Positions 8,032-17,503 of a stretch of 64,000 nt of DNA are shown here, piece by piece. The translations under genes and the position numbers were made by a program. Source of the stretch: Bin87 sp026710825. Its GTDB lineage: Bacteria > Chloroflexota > Dehalococcoidia > Lucifugimonadales > UBA3495. The notes beneath the pieces are model-generated. The model did not search any database. It was given only the letters and a program-made list of their open reading frames with translations, and was not told the origin of the DNA. The stretch lies in NCBI GenBank assembly GCA_965232815.1, contig OZ247427.1, positions 372,001-436,000 on the forward strand, given 5' to 3'. Each line of letters begins with the position of its first letter. The stretch's first letter is position 1.

Positions 8032-9507
8032 TCAAACCTCGGATGCGTTATCTTCCAGCAATCGCGCCGCCAGAGACAGTGCTTCGTCCCGACTGGATAT
8101 CTCTCCCACCGCCTGGGCTTCGCGCAACCTATCCAGCAGCGCTCCGATGCGTGGGCCGGGTGGCAACTTCAATGTATCCATCAAGTCGTGGCCATTCACT
8201 AATGCGCGGGGGCCTTCCTCCCGGGCTGGAGGCGTGGCTCCCGCTTCAAGAACAGTCGCAATCATTCTAGCATAGTTATTCCAGCGCTCCGGAGACAACT
8301 CCGGCCCGCGGGCCGCCAGGAAGTCCGCCATCGCCAGGTACAGCGTGTCCACCGCCGCGTCTCCAACGTCACGATAATACCGGTAGATCGCCCGCGCCGA
8401 CGGCATGCTGTCCCGCTCCCGGAGCTGGCTGGGCCTCAGATGGTGCAGCACCATCGTCGATACCAGGTCCGTGGTGCGCCGCGCCATCCGCAGCGCTGGC
8501 AGGCGAGCCTGCACCATCTCGGCCCCCTGCTCGCTGTGCCCCAGGAACCTGATCCGGCCGTTTTGGTCCGGCCCCTTGGTCTGCGGCTTCGCGATGTCGT
8601 GGAGCAGCGCGGCCAGCTTCAGAACGGTGCGACGGTTGTGCCCATCACCGACCATCTCCGCAAAGTGCGCGTCCTCATTCGCCGTCCACGGGGCCATCGT
8701 GTAAATGGCGTTGTTGCGGTGGCCCGCCGTAACCTCCTCCGCGTATTCGACGCAGTGCAGCAGATGCCCCCAGACGTCCCAATAGTGATGCGCACGCGGC
8801 TGGTCGCAATCTCGCGTGGCCTCCAGTTCCGGAATCACGCGGCACAGCAGGTCGAGGCGGTCCAGCACCTCCAATTGCACCCTGGCTCCGTCAGCCTCCA
8901 GTATCGCCATGAATTCGTCGCGCACCCGTTCGGCCGACACCCGATCCAGCAGGTGAGAGTCCCGGCGAATGGCGCGCGCGGTATCCGGCTCCATGCGAAA
9001 CCCCAGCCGGCTCGCCAGGCGAACGCCTCGCAGCATCCGACCCGGGTCCTCCCGGAACACTTCGTCGCTGGTCGCCCGCAGCACGCCTCGCACCAGGTCG
9101 CCCTTGCCGTCCAGCGGGTCCACAATGGAATCGAACCGCTCATCGGTGTCCCAGCAGCGCAGCGGCAATGCCATCGCATCCACGGTGAAATCGCGGGCCC
9201 CCAGGTTGTCTTCCAGGGAACCGTGGTGGCCGCTTATGTCAATGATGAAAGGGCGCCCGCCATCCACTTCGGGGGGCAGGGCAACCCGCGTGATATTCCA
9301 CGCGTCCAGCACCACCGGAGTCCCGCCCAGGAAATCGGCGACGGCGCGCCCAACGGGTTCCGCGTCCCCGCGCACCACCAGATCGATGTCGTGAATTTCG
9401 CGCCCGCGGATGGCATCGCGTACGGCCCCGCCGACCACCCAAACTTCGTTGTCGTCCCGGGCGGTGAAAAACCCGCCCAGCCGGGTGAGCAGGCCGTCAG
9501 CGTCCAT
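8032..9507 (-). CDS. cca: CCA tRNA nucleotidyltransferase / poly(A) polymerase family with HD domain
   Basis: 491 residues when started at the ATG at 9507, one base after the def stop; the frame is open to 9570 but that part would lie inside def. The nucleotidyltransferase head shows VVGGAVRDAIRGR and HDIDLVV (metal-binding Asp pair), then RDFTVDAMAL and DPGRMLRGVRLASRLGF. The C-terminal part has an HD phosphohydrolase motif, LAALLHDIAKP, and GHSEQGAEMV. The family adds or repairs CCA at tRNA 3' ends; an HD domain adds 2',3'-phosphatase activity in some members. It could also be a poly(A) polymerase-like paralog. Confidence 0.88.
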   Translation of the reverse strand: MDADGLLTRLGGFFTARDDNEVWVVGGAVRDAIRGREIHDIDLVVRGDAEPVGRAVADFLGGTPVVLDAWNITRVALPPEVDGGRPFIIDISGHHGSLEDNLGARDFTVDAMALPLRCWDTDERFDSIVDPLDGKGDLVRGVLRATSDEVFREDPGRMLRGVRLASRLGFRMEPDTARAIRRDSHLLDRVSAERVRDEFMAILEADGARVQLEVLDRLDLLCRVIPELEATRDCDQPRAHHYWDVWGHLLHCVEYAEEVTAGHRNNAIYTMAPWTANEDAHFAEMVGDGHNRRTVLKLAALLHDIAKPQTKGPDQNGRIRFLGHSEQGAEMVQARLPALRMARRTTDLVSTMVLHHLRPSQLRERDSMPSARAIYRYYRDVGDAAVDTLYLAMADFLAARGPELSPERWNNYARMIATVLEAGATPPAREEGPRALVNGHDLMDTLKLPPGPRIGALLDRLREAQAVGEISSRDEALSLAARLLEDNASEV

Positions 9508-9508
9508 A

Positions 9509-10144
9509 TCAGTCGGCAGCGTTTGCGTCTTCGTTCCGCGCGGAAGCCGGCCGGCCGTTGGTGGGATCAAACTGCGGCACCGGTGGTGCGTTGTTCATCC
9601 GGCGTGCCGCGTTCTCCAACTCCACAGCGTCGGGTTCGCCCGTCGGGATGTATTCGACGTCGCCCTCTTCGGTCACGTGTATCCGGAAAAACTGGTCGTG
9701 GGCGATCAGGTGGTCGATGTAAAGAATCCCGTTCAAGTGATCGGTCTCGTGCTCTATCGCCTGCGCCAGGATGCAGTCCGCCTTCAGGCGCAACTGTTTG
9801 CCGGTCAGGTCCTGGTAGCGCAGCCGGATGCGCACCGAGCGGTTCACCATCCCCCGGTAACCCGGCAGGCTCAGGCAACCCTCCTCGACCTCGCGCTCAC
9901 CCTCGCGTCGTATGATTTCTGGGTTCACCATGATCAGCGGTTCTTCCCAGTCCTCGGGCTGGACCACGCACATCCGCTGCAGCACGCCCACCTGGTTGGC
10001 CGCCAACCCGACGCCGCGTTCCGCCTCCATGGTCTCCACCATGTCTGCCGCCAGCTTCGCCAGTTTGTCGTCGAACCGCGTCACCTTGATGGCTCGCTGA
10101 CGGAGAATCGGATCGGGAAATTTTCGTACTTCCAATATGGCCAC
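9509..10144 (-). CDS. def: Peptide deformylase
   Basis: I place the start at the GTG at 10144, giving 211 residues beginning MAILEVRKFPDPILRQ as in typical deformylases, with GGGGT six bases upstream; an ATG at 10171 adds nine residues without similarity. All three active-site motifs are present: GVGLAANQVG, EGCLSLPG (metal Cys) and HETDHLNGILY (HExxH). The enzyme removes the N-formyl group from nascent proteins. The C-terminus extends past the usual end with a polar tail. It leads the def-cca-secDF cluster and has a strong promoter upstream. Confidence 0.95.
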   Translation of the reverse strand: MAILEVRKFPDPILRQRAIKVTRFDDKLAKLAADMVETMEAERGVGLAANQVGVLQRMCVVQPEDWEEPLIMVNPEIIRREGEREVEEGCLSLPGYRGMVNRSVRIRLRYQDLTGKQLRLKADCILAQAIEHETDHLNGILYIDHLIAHDQFFRIHVTEEGDVEYIPTGEPDAVELENAARRMNNAPPVPQFDPTNGRPASARNEDANAAD

Positions 10145-10209
10145 GGAACACCCCGGCTGCGGGAACAGCACTACAGCGCCATTGCGAATTTCGTAACGGT
10201 CAAGTTGAA

Positions 10210-10239
10210 ATTATATGCTTGCGCTTCGAAACGTGTAAA
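10210..10239 (-). promoter_or_regulatory. Sigma70-type promoter for def
   Basis: On the minus strand, TTTACA (10239-10234) and TATAAT (10215-10210) are separated by 18 bases. This is the best promoter match I noted in the window and would start transcription about 60 bases before the def GTG. Confidence 0.65.
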
Positions 10240-10269
10240 GCGTACGTCAGGGCTTGTACGTACCCATTC

Positions 10270-10304
10270 CGTCATTGCGAAGAGCGCAGCGACGTGGCAA
10301 TCCC
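10270..10304. repeat. GTCATTGCGA...GTGGCAATCC-type interspersed repeat
   Basis: The segment begins GTCATTGCGAAGAGCGCAGC and ends GACGTGGCAATCC. Its outer ends ATTGC/GCAAT are inverted. Repeats of this shape are widespread in bacterial genomes. It lies in the roughly 310-base stretch between def and the protease gene, which otherwise holds only the def promoter. Confidence 0.6.
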
Positions 10305-10457
10305 GTCGTACGCTTTTCCTTCATGGGTTGTGTATATACCGGGTGACTCGATGCAACACCCCCACCGTCTGGAGGATTAAGAATTTTGCCCGACTTCCCT
10401 GACTTCGAGGGAATGCTGATTAACTCCGTTGGACGACTTTGGCCTTGAAGCAGGTAT

Positions 10458-11483
10458 CTAAGCCTTCGTTTGCTCGAATTCATCGACATCATTGCGTACG
10501 TAGCGGTCGAGGCTGAACTCCTCGTAGCCAGTGGCCGAAAACCGGTGGCGGCGCAGGTCCATTCGGTGTTGCGTCCCGTGAGATACCGCGTGGTTCACGA
10601 GTTCCTCTATGCAACTTCGCTTCCACACCAACCCGAGGTCCGAGTCGGAGCGTAGTCTGCCGGAATAGGCGCCGACGAAGTAATTCACAGGCTTTTTCGC
10701 CTGCCAATCCTGTCCCTTGTGTTGGACGACAGATCCTGCGCGCAAGTGCGCGAACACGGGTGAACCGGACTGACCGGGGCGCGACCTACAGTCGATGAGA
10801 AATACGGGCAACCCAGCTACGTCTACATCTGGTTCCGATGCGATAGAACCCTTCGACCAGATCGGGAACGGTCCGCCTATCTGGCCATACGGGTATCCGA
10901 TGACATGCAGTTCGCTGCCGATGTCCCATCTATGCCAGTCGTTCTCCAACGACACGCTATTAAACTGCCCTACGATATTGGTCATCTCTTTGACCGGCAG
11001 GGCGACAATGTCCGCCTTAGCTCCAAATTTCGGATGTTCGGTCCAAGCAGGGACGTCCGGATTCGCGTGATCCACCAAGTCGATGTGGTAGTGGATTTCG
11101 TGGGGTCCGTGCATCGTCACGACCGCGTGATCCGGAACGGCACCTTCCTTGTGCAACAACTCTCCGGTGATATTGTTACGCCCGGTGAAGTTGTGGCGGT
11201 TCGTAACAAGCACCGGTGCGTCGTCGGACAGCACGAAAAAGCAGGTTCCATGAGCAAGCGGAGTCTGTCCGAAGTACATCCTTATGTACCGGGGCACTGC
11301 GGACAGACCATCGTAGTAACCAGCCTTTTGAAGTTCGTCTTGGTTGTTCATCGATTTGCTACTCATGGGAATGGTCAAAAGGGTTAACATAGCTTTCCGC
11401 TTATTTCGGATCCAGTCAACCGACCTAGGTTTCGCGTTCCCTACAAACTGCTCAACACGCGTCAAGGCGTCGCTCGACGCCAT
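10458..11483 (-). CDS. Trypsin-like serine protease (S1 fold), accessory
   Basis: 341 residues. A trypsin-like triad can be placed: His97 in VTNRH after GTCFFV, Asp158 in ADIVALPV, and Ser239 in GQSGSPVF. IGYPYG between Asp and Ser also fits trypsin-like folds. No signal peptide or PDZ domain is visible, so it is probably cytoplasmic. The first 40 residues are poorly protease-like and a start at Met40 or Met45 is possible. Base composition is clearly lower in GC than def and fhs on either side, and it is unlinked to them, so it is likely acquired. Function may be stress or defence related; this is inference. Confidence 0.7.
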   Translation of the reverse strand: MASSDALTRVEQFVGNAKPRSVDWIRNKRKAMLTLLTIPMSSKSMNNQDELQKAGYYDGLSAVPRYIRMYFGQTPLAHGTCFFVLSDDAPVLVTNRHNFTGRNNITGELLHKEGAVPDHAVVTMHGPHEIHYHIDLVDHANPDVPAWTEHPKFGAKADIVALPVKEMTNIVGQFNSVSLENDWHRWDIGSELHVIGYPYGQIGGPFPIWSKGSIASEPDVDVAGLPVFLIDCRSRPGQSGSPVFAHLRAGSVVQHKGQDWQAKKPVNYFVGAYSGRLRSDSDLGLVWKRSCIEELVNHAVSHGTQHRMDLRRHRFSATGYEEFSLDRYVRNDVDEFEQTKA

Positions 11484-11611
11484 GCTTGCGTTCTAACAGC
11501 AAAACCCTTAGCACCTCGATCTCTTCTCCGGTGGAAAGCGGGTACTCATGAGAGCCTCAGGCGTGCGACCCGAGGAGGCGGGAACATGCACATCGACCCA
11601 TTTGGCGCGGA

Positions 11612-13249
11612 TCACAGACCGGTTATCTCGCCGTCCGGTGTAACGTCCATATCCATCGCCCTCGGACGCGTCGGCAACCCCGGCAACGTCTCGATCCGGC
11701 CGGCCAGCGCATACAGGAACCCTGCTCCCACCGACGCCCGAAGGTCCGATATTGGGAACGTGTACCCAGACGGACTGCCTCGCAGCGTCGGATCGTGTGA
11801 CACCGAAAGGTGCGTCTTGGCCATGCAGATGGGCAGGTCTCCCCAGCCCTGTTCGGTGAAGAACCGCGCCCGGCGCCGGGCCTCCGCGGACCAACTCACC
11901 GACTCCGCGCCGTACACCCGCTTTGCCAACGCCAGTGTTTTCTCCTCGATCGTGCCTTCCAACTCGTAGGCGTAATCGATTCGTCCGGGCGCGGCATCCG
12001 CGTCGCCAGTGGCGCGAGCGACCGCCTCGGCCAGGGCCATGCCGCCCTCGCCTCCGTCGGTGAATCCCGCGTATTCCGCCGTCGCGTACGCGCCCGCATC
12101 CATGGCAATCTCGGCAGCGGCCTCCAGCTCCTCCGCGCTGTCACCGGGGAAACGGTTCAGCGCCACCACGCACGGCAGTCCGAACGCCCGCACGTTGTTG
12201 ATGTGGTGGACCATGTTGGCTGCTCCGGCTTTCATGGCTTCCAGGTCGGGCTCGCCGAGTCTGCGTCGGGTCGCTCCGCCGTGCCACCGCATCGCCCTCA
12301 CCGACGACACGAGCACCGCCGCGCTCACCGGCAAACCGCTCTGCCGGGTCTTGATGTGCATGAATTTCTCAAACCCAAGGTCGGAGCCGAACCCCGCCTC
12401 GGTGATGATATGGTCGGCGTACCCCATGGACAGCCGGTCCGCGATGATGGAACTGCAGCCATGAGCGATGTTGCCGAACGGCCCGGCATGAACAATCGCG
12501 GGTTGACCCTCCAGCGTCTGCACCAGGTTGGGCATGATGGTATGACGCATCACGGCCATCAACGACCCTTCAAAGCCCAGGTCGCCCACCGACACCGGCG
12601 CGCCGCTTCGGTTGGTTCCCACCACCATCCGGGAAAGTCGCGCGCGCAGGTCATCCAGGTCAGCCGTCAGCGCCAGGATCGCCATGATCTCCGACGCCGT
12701 GATGAAATCAAAACGGGTTTCCCGCAACGGGCTGTTGGCGCTGCCGCCCAGGCCGGCGGTGATTTGCCGCAGCGCCCGGTCAGATGCGTCCGTCACCCGC
12801 GACCAGGTCACGCCTTCGGGCGCCATGTCGTTGGCATTGTCCCGGTACACCGCGTTCTCAACCAACGCCGCCAGCAGGTTGTGCGTGGAACCCACCGCGT
12901 GGGCGTCTCCGGTGAAGTGGATGTTGATCTCATCCTCCGGGACGATGCGCGCCTTGCCGCCGCCGGTTCCGCCGCCTTTGATCCCGAAAATCGGACCCAG
13001 CGCGGGTTCCCTCAAGTTCGCCACCGGCTTGTAGCCCAACCTGCCCAATCCATCGGTCAAGCCGATGGACGTTGTGGTCTTGCCTTCCCCGGCGGGCGTC
13101 GGCGTGATTCCGGTGACTACAACCAATTTACCCTGTGGAGCATCGGGTTTGATGGCGTCAAGGCTGATCTTGGCCTTGTATCGCCCGAACGGAATCAGGT
13201 GCTCCTCATCAATTCCCAGACGCTCTGCCACCGCGTAGATCGGGTCCAT
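11612..13249 (-). CDS. fhs: Formate-tetrahydrofolate ligase
   Basis: 545 residues from the ATG at 13249 (MDPIYAVAERLG), preceded by GGGGGAAG. The ATP-binding loop PTPAGEGKTTTSIGL, LREPALGPIFGIKGG and HFTGDAHAVGSTHNLL are diagnostic. The enzyme makes 10-formyltetrahydrofolate from formate, THF and ATP, feeding purine synthesis, initiator-tRNA formylation or the Wood-Ljungdahl methyl branch. A TATAAT lies 34 bases upstream in the gap after priA, so it can be transcribed alone. No other folate gene is adjacent. Confidence 0.96.
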   Translation of the reverse strand: MDPIYAVAERLGIDEEHLIPFGRYKAKISLDAIKPDAPQGKLVVVTGITPTPAGEGKTTTSIGLTDGLGRLGYKPVANLREPALGPIFGIKGGGTGGGKARIVPEDEINIHFTGDAHAVGSTHNLLAALVENAVYRDNANDMAPEGVTWSRVTDASDRALRQITAGLGGSANSPLRETRFDFITASEIMAILALTADLDDLRARLSRMVVGTNRSGAPVSVGDLGFEGSLMAVMRHTIMPNLVQTLEGQPAIVHAGPFGNIAHGCSSIIADRLSMGYADHIITEAGFGSDLGFEKFMHIKTRQSGLPVSAAVLVSSVRAMRWHGGATRRRLGEPDLEAMKAGAANMVHHINNVRAFGLPCVVALNRFPGDSAEELEAAAEIAMDAGAYATAEYAGFTDGGEGGMALAEAVARATGDADAAPGRIDYAYELEGTIEEKTLALAKRVYGAESVSWSAEARRRARFFTEQGWGDLPICMAKTHLSVSHDPTLRGSPSGYTFPISDLRASVGAGFLYALAGRIETLPGLPTRPRAMDMDVTPDGEITGL

Positions 13250-13282
13250 TCTTCCCCCAGTGTCTCTGTAATGGTCCATTCG

Positions 13283-13288
13283 ATTATA
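13283..13288 (-). promoter_or_regulatory. -10 box (TATAAT) for fhs
   Basis: Perfect TATAAT on the minus strand in the 88-base gap between the priA stop and the fhs start, 34 bases before the ATG. The -35 region is not a good match. Confidence 0.45.
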
Positions 13289-13337
13289 AAGCACGTTCAA
13301 GGCATGGACAGCGCGGTGCGAGTCGGTCCGGCCCCAC

Positions 13338-15776
13338 CTAATCCAGCCGCACCGGATCAATCACCACCCGGCAGTTGCGCGGCACAGGTTCGCCATCCAG
13401 GAACTCCCACAGCCGTCTGCCTCGCAGCAGTAGCCTCCACCGATACCTGCCCCGCACCCGCTCCGGTTGGCACGGGGTCGGCCCGATCACCTCAATGTCG
13501 CTGTTCCCTTGCCTCGCCGCTCTCGCATGCAACCGCCCTGCCAACTCCTCCAGGGTCTGCTGAACTGCGCGGACGCTCAGGTCGGCGCACACGATCTGGG
13601 CCAGACGGTCGAACGGCGGGTTGCCGTGCTGCTGCCTCGTTTCGATTTCCGTTTGGTAGAACGTTTCGTAATCCTGCGCCGCCGCTGCCGAGATTGCATA
13701 GTGGTCCGGCTGGTAGGTTTGAATAACGGCCCGACCCGGATGTCTACCGCGTCCGGAACGCCCGCATACCTGGCACAGGAGCGCGAACGCCCGCTCCCCG
13801 GCCCGAAAGTCGGGCAAATTCAACCCGAGGTCCGCCAACAGCACCGCCGACAGCGTCACGTTCGGCAGATCCAAGCCGCGCGCCACCATTTGCGTACCCA
13901 CCAGAATCTGCGCCTCCCCGCTCGACAGACGGTCCATCGCTCGTTCCAACTCGGCCGGATTCCGCACCACGTCCGAATCCCAACGTTCGATTCCCACGCC
14001 GGGGTAACGACGTTGCAGTTCGGCCTCCACCGCCTCGGTGCCGGCGCCCATCTCACGAATGCGCCCGCCGCGACACTGCGGGCACGCTCTGGGTAGCCGG
14101 CGCGAGCGGTTGCAGTAGTGGCACAGCAAACGCCTGGTCTCGGCGTGGTAGGCGTAGGCCACCGAGCATCGGCTGCAGGTCACCACGCACCCGCACTCGC
14201 GGCACTGCATGAACGCCGCGCTGCCCCTGCGGTTCAGGAACAATATCGCCTGCTGGTTCGCCGCGATGGTCGCGTCCATGGCAACCTGCAACGCCCGACT
14301 GAACACGCTCCGGTTGCCTTCCCGCAGTTCCTGCCGCATATCTTCGATCCGCGCGTCGGCCAGCGGCGTGGGCAACCCATCGGGTCCCGGCACGCGGTAC
14401 GGCAAACTCAGCAATTGGTGCCGGCCGCGTCGCGCATCGTGATAGGTGCCCACGTCCGGCGTCGCCGAGCCCATCACGACCACCGCTCCGCTCCGGCGGG
14501 CCAGCGCCAGCGCCGCGTCGCGGGCGTGGTAATACGGCGGAAATTCCTCCTGCTTGTAGGCCGGTTCGTGCTCCTCGTCCACTATGATCAGCCCCAGGTT
14601 GAACGTCGGCGCGAACAGTGCGCTCCGTGGCCCCACCACGACGTCTGACAACCCGTCTCGTATGTGCCACCACTGGTCGAATCGTTCGCGGTCAGTGAGC
14701 CGGTGGTGCAGCACCGAGGTCCGCCCGGGAAACCGTTCGTTCACCAATCCCACGGTCTGAGGCGTCAGCGCGATCTCTGGCACGAGGTAAATCGCCTGTT
14801 TGCCCAATCCGACGGCGTGGTCAATCGCCCGTAGATACACTTCGGTTTTTCCGCTGCCCGTAACCCCGTGCAGCAGCAAGCTGCGCGGCATCACGCCGGG
14901 ATCGTCCAGCGCCCCGGTAATCCGAGCCACCGCTTGTTCCTGGGCCGCTGTCAACGATGCCGGCGGCGGCGCGGTTGGAGTCGCGCCCGCCGGTATCTCG
15001 GGTCTTTGCCGCCGCCACTCCTCGGCGATCAGGCCCCGTTCGAGCAGCGCATCCGCAACCTGCCCAACGTTAGTGGCGTCGTATGGCGATTGAGACTCTC
15101 GAACCGCCGCCAGCAGCGCCGCTTGTCGAGTGGCCCGCGCCGGTACCTCCGCGGCAACATCCGCTCCTGCGGGCTCCCGATCAATCGGGATCAAGGTCCT
15201 CTGGTAACCGTGCGTGCGTGGCCTCGGCAGGCTGACCCGCTTCCTGATCATCCCTCGGTCAACCAGCCTCTGCAGTTCCCGATTGGCCACGGTCGGCCGA
15301 CCTGCGTCTATTCGCTTCAGGAATTCTCCCTCATCCCATGGCCCGCTCGCGGCCGCCAATTCTGCCCACGCCTCTCGCGTGGTCTCCCGGAACGAAGCCA
15401 GGTTGGCGCCATCGTCCGGCCCCGACACCGCGGTCAGCCTCGATCGCTGATGAGCGCGAAAGCCCGGCGGCAGCATCGGCGCCAACGCCTCGAATGGTGA
15501 GCACAGGTAGGTCTGACCCACCCATTCCGCCAATTCCAGCCCCAACGATCCGATCAACGGCGACGGCTCAACCGGATGCAGGATGTCCCTCGTCTCCTCC
15601 TCGGACACCGCCGACGCGTCCGACAGGCTGATCACCACGCCCTGCACATAGTTACGGCCGAACTGCACCCAGACCAGCTGACCCGGCTCCACGGCGAGGT
15701 GGCGCGGCACCCGGTACGAAAAGGTCTTGCCCGCCGGAATCCAGTCGGCGTCTATGGCTACGTCCGCGTAGTTCAC
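13338..15776 (-). CDS. priA: Primosomal protein N' (replication restart helicase PriA)
   Basis: 812 residues. The N-terminal 3'-DNA-binding domain starts MNYADVAIDADWIPAGKTFSYRVP. The helicase core has Walker A HGVTGSGKTEVY near residue 305 and a DEEHE box (IIVDEEHEPAYKQEEFPPYH region). A zinc-binding insert with eight cysteines (CRECGCVVTCSRCSVAY, then CHYCNRS and CPQCRGG) spans about residues 520-565. GTQMVARGLDLPNVTL and QVCGRSGRGRHPG are the late helicase motifs. PriA reloads the replisome at stalled forks. It lies upstream of fhs. Confidence 0.95.
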   Translation of the reverse strand: MNYADVAIDADWIPAGKTFSYRVPRHLAVEPGQLVWVQFGRNYVQGVVISLSDASAVSEEETRDILHPVEPSPLIGSLGLELAEWVGQTYLCSPFEALAPMLPPGFRAHQRSRLTAVSGPDDGANLASFRETTREAWAELAAASGPWDEGEFLKRIDAGRPTVANRELQRLVDRGMIRKRVSLPRPRTHGYQRTLIPIDREPAGADVAAEVPARATRQAALLAAVRESQSPYDATNVGQVADALLERGLIAEEWRRQRPEIPAGATPTAPPPASLTAAQEQAVARITGALDDPGVMPRSLLLHGVTGSGKTEVYLRAIDHAVGLGKQAIYLVPEIALTPQTVGLVNERFPGRTSVLHHRLTDRERFDQWWHIRDGLSDVVVGPRSALFAPTFNLGLIIVDEEHEPAYKQEEFPPYYHARDAALALARRSGAVVVMGSATPDVGTYHDARRGRHQLLSLPYRVPGPDGLPTPLADARIEDMRQELREGNRSVFSRALQVAMDATIAANQQAILFLNRRGSAAFMQCRECGCVVTCSRCSVAYAYHAETRRLLCHYCNRSRRLPRACPQCRGGRIREMGAGTEAVEAELQRRYPGVGIERWDSDVVRNPAELERAMDRLSSGEAQILVGTQMVARGLDLPNVTLSAVLLADLGLNLPDFRAGERAFALLCQVCGRSGRGRHPGRAVIQTYQPDHYAISAAAAQDYETFYQTEIETRQQHGNPPFDRLAQIVCADLSVRAVQQTLEELAGRLHARAARQGNSDIEVIGPTPCQPERVRGRYRWRLLLRGRRLWEFLDGEPVPRNCRVVIDPVRLD

Positions 15777-15900
15777 GGTTCAATCCCAACCACGCTTGAG
15801 GGTTGCACCGCCAGAATAAACGAAACCGCCGCAACCGTGCCAGATGGACACGGGCGGCGGCGTTCGTCGCGATTGCCGGACTTGCCGGTTGCGGCCGGAA

Positions 15901-16257
15901 TTACCGGGGGCGGTAGGTCGTGCGCTCCTTGATGCGGGCAGCGCGACCCTGTCGTCCTCGCAGATAGTACAACTTGGCTCGACGCACCTTGCCCTGCCTG
16001 GTCACTTCCAGGGACTCAATCAAGGGTGAGTGGAGCGGAAACACGCGCTCGATGCCGATGCCGGCCGTGATGCGCCGCACCGTGAAGTTGGCCGCCGGCC
16101 CCTTGCCGTGCGTCCGACGGATGCACACGCCCTGGAAGGCCTGCACGCGCTCGCGAGCGCCCTCACGGATGCGGAAGTTCACGCGCACCGTGTCGCCAGG
16201 CCCGAAGTCCGGTATGTTCTCGTTAGTCTCAAAAGAGACCAGTTCAGATGCTTTCAT
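15901..16257 (-). CDS. rplS: 50S ribosomal protein L19
   Basis: 118 residues. FGPGDTVRVNFRIREGARERVQAFQGVCI and SPLIESLEVTRQGKVRRAKLYYLRGRQGRAARIKE are unmistakable L19 blocks. L19 sits at the 30S-50S interface. The usual partners rpsP, rimM and trmD are not adjacent here. An extended -10 promoter lies about 57 bases upstream. Confidence 0.97.
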   Translation of the reverse strand: MKASELVSFETNENIPDFGPGDTVRVNFRIREGARERVQAFQGVCIRRTHGKGPAANFTVRRITAGIGIERVFPLHSPLIESLEVTRQGKVRRAKLYYLRGRQGRAARIKERTTYRPR

Positions 16258-16313
16258 GGTAATTCTTCACACGACGCCCACGGCGCATTTCCTATGGTTG
16301 ACAACGGCCCACG

Positions 16314-16322
16314 ATTATAGCA
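16314..16322 (-). promoter_or_regulatory. Extended -10 promoter (TGCTATAAT) for rplS
   Basis: TGCTATAAT on the minus strand gives a perfect -10 with the TGn extension, which can work without a strong -35. It predicts a leader of about 50 bases before the rplS ATG. Confidence 0.55.
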
Positions 16323-16396
16323 CAGCGGCCACCTGACCGTAGTCGTGCCCGCCGACTCTACTCACAGCCGTCCGATTACGTGCCCGCGCCAGCGCA

Positions 16397-16433
16397 GTCC
16401 GCTCATGGTGAGCCGGTCGAACCACGAGCGGAC
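16397..16433. repeat. Palindromic interspersed repeat, GTGAGCC-type
   Basis: 37 bases with perfect 8-base inverted ends GTCCGCTC and GAGCGGAC and an inner pair TGGT/ACCA around GAGCCGGTCGA. Three related copies lie inside larC (60.2, 60.3 and 60.5 kb). It occupies the non-coding stretch between rplS and the NHL gene. Confidence 0.7.
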
Positions 16434-16501
16434 GCCGTTTTCAGAAACGTACTGCGCTGCGCATTTCCTCGCTTTTGTGACAATCGCAAGGCCCTGCGAC
16501 C

Positions 16502-17377
16502 CTACTGCCGCACGTACTTGTCCACCCGCTCCTGCGCACCCAGCGCCATGTAGATGTTGCCCTCGGCGTCCACCCAGCTTCCGTGCGCCGACTCCGAGTC
16601 CCAACGTGCCAGCACGTTGCCGTCGGGATCCATGATGCTAACCCGCGGCGACATCCCGTTGGCTCCGCCCTCGCTGATTACCAGCGCGCCTTCGCTGTCA
16701 ATCGAAATGTCCAGCGGCCGGCGCATGTCCTCCCACATGGTGATGTGCTCGCCATCGGGAGAGTAGATCTGCATCCGGTTGTTCTCGCGGTCGCACAGGT
16801 ACAGGTTGCCATTCGGATGCGCCACTATGCTGTGGGGCAGGTGGAATTCACCCGGTCCGCCCTTGCCCGGCTCACCCCAGGACTGCTTCAACTGCCCGTC
16901 GCGAGAGAAGCGATGCACCCGCGCGTTCCGGTACCCGTCCGACACGTACAGGTCGCCGTTCGGCGCCGGCACCAACTCCGTCGGATAGTTGAACGGCCCG
17001 GCGGCGCGCGGACACACCTCGCCGGGAATCTCGCATCCAGTGTCCGAGTGGACGCCCCGGTCGCCGATGACTTGCAGAGGCTTGCCATCCAACGTGTAGA
17101 TGAGGCAAACCGAATCGTTGCGGTCTGTCATGTACACGACGTCATCTTCGATGTAGATGCCATGCGCCTCTTCGATAGCGTGCAGGCCCCACGAACCCAT
17201 GTAGTTGCCGCCCGAGCCGAAGATCAGCACCGGCGGGTCCTTGCGCTGGAACACGTAGACCCGGTTCTGCGAGTCGGTGGCAACCGCCGAGGCGTTGCCC
17301 ATCGTCATGCCATCGGGCAACTGCGCCCAGTTCTCTTCCAATACGTAGGTGTACTTTCCGGATCCAACGGTAGTCAT
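16502..17377 (-). CDS. NHL-repeat beta-propeller protein
   Basis: 291 residues starting at the ATG at 17377 (MTTVGSGKYTYVLEENW), preceded by AGGAGGTGGGG. Repeated blades of the NHL type are visible: NRVYVFQRKDPPVLIF, DDVVYMTDRNDSVCLIYTLDGKPL, GDLYVSDGYRNARVHRFSRDGQL, GNLYLCDRENNRMQIYSPDGEH. The fold resembles peptidyl-alpha-hydroxyglycine lyase propellers, but no enzymatic claim can be made. No signal peptide. A paralog of nearly the same length lies at 45829-46713 and shares HSDTG, PRAAGPFNYP, YRNARVHRF and EFHLPHS. It is followed by rplS on the same strand and preceded by an alpha/beta hydrolase. Confidence 0.85.
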   Translation of the reverse strand: MTTVGSGKYTYVLEENWAQLPDGMTMGNASAVATDSQNRVYVFQRKDPPVLIFGSGGNYMGSWGLHAIEEAHGIYIEDDVVYMTDRNDSVCLIYTLDGKPLQVIGDRGVHSDTGCEIPGEVCPRAAGPFNYPTELVPAPNGDLYVSDGYRNARVHRFSRDGQLKQSWGEPGKGGPGEFHLPHSIVAHPNGNLYLCDRENNRMQIYSPDGEHITMWEDMRRPLDISIDSEGALVISEGGANGMSPRVSIMDPDGNVLARWDSESAHGSWVDAEGNIYMALGAQERVDKYVRQ

Positions 17378-17503
17378 TACCCCACCTCCTTGCCGGTGAT
17401 CCAAATCAAAATTTGATCGTTGTTGCCGCTTATGTCTACGGACGATGACCTGCTTGGCCATCGTCCGCATTCTAGCAGAGGAACCCGGCCACTGAGGCCG
17501 GCG

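Noticed and set aside
11810..13726. 638-codon open frame opposite fhs and priA
   Set aside because: It is a GC-driven shadow of fhs and the priA end; the minus-strand proteins are clear family members and the shadow is Arg/His/Gln-rich.
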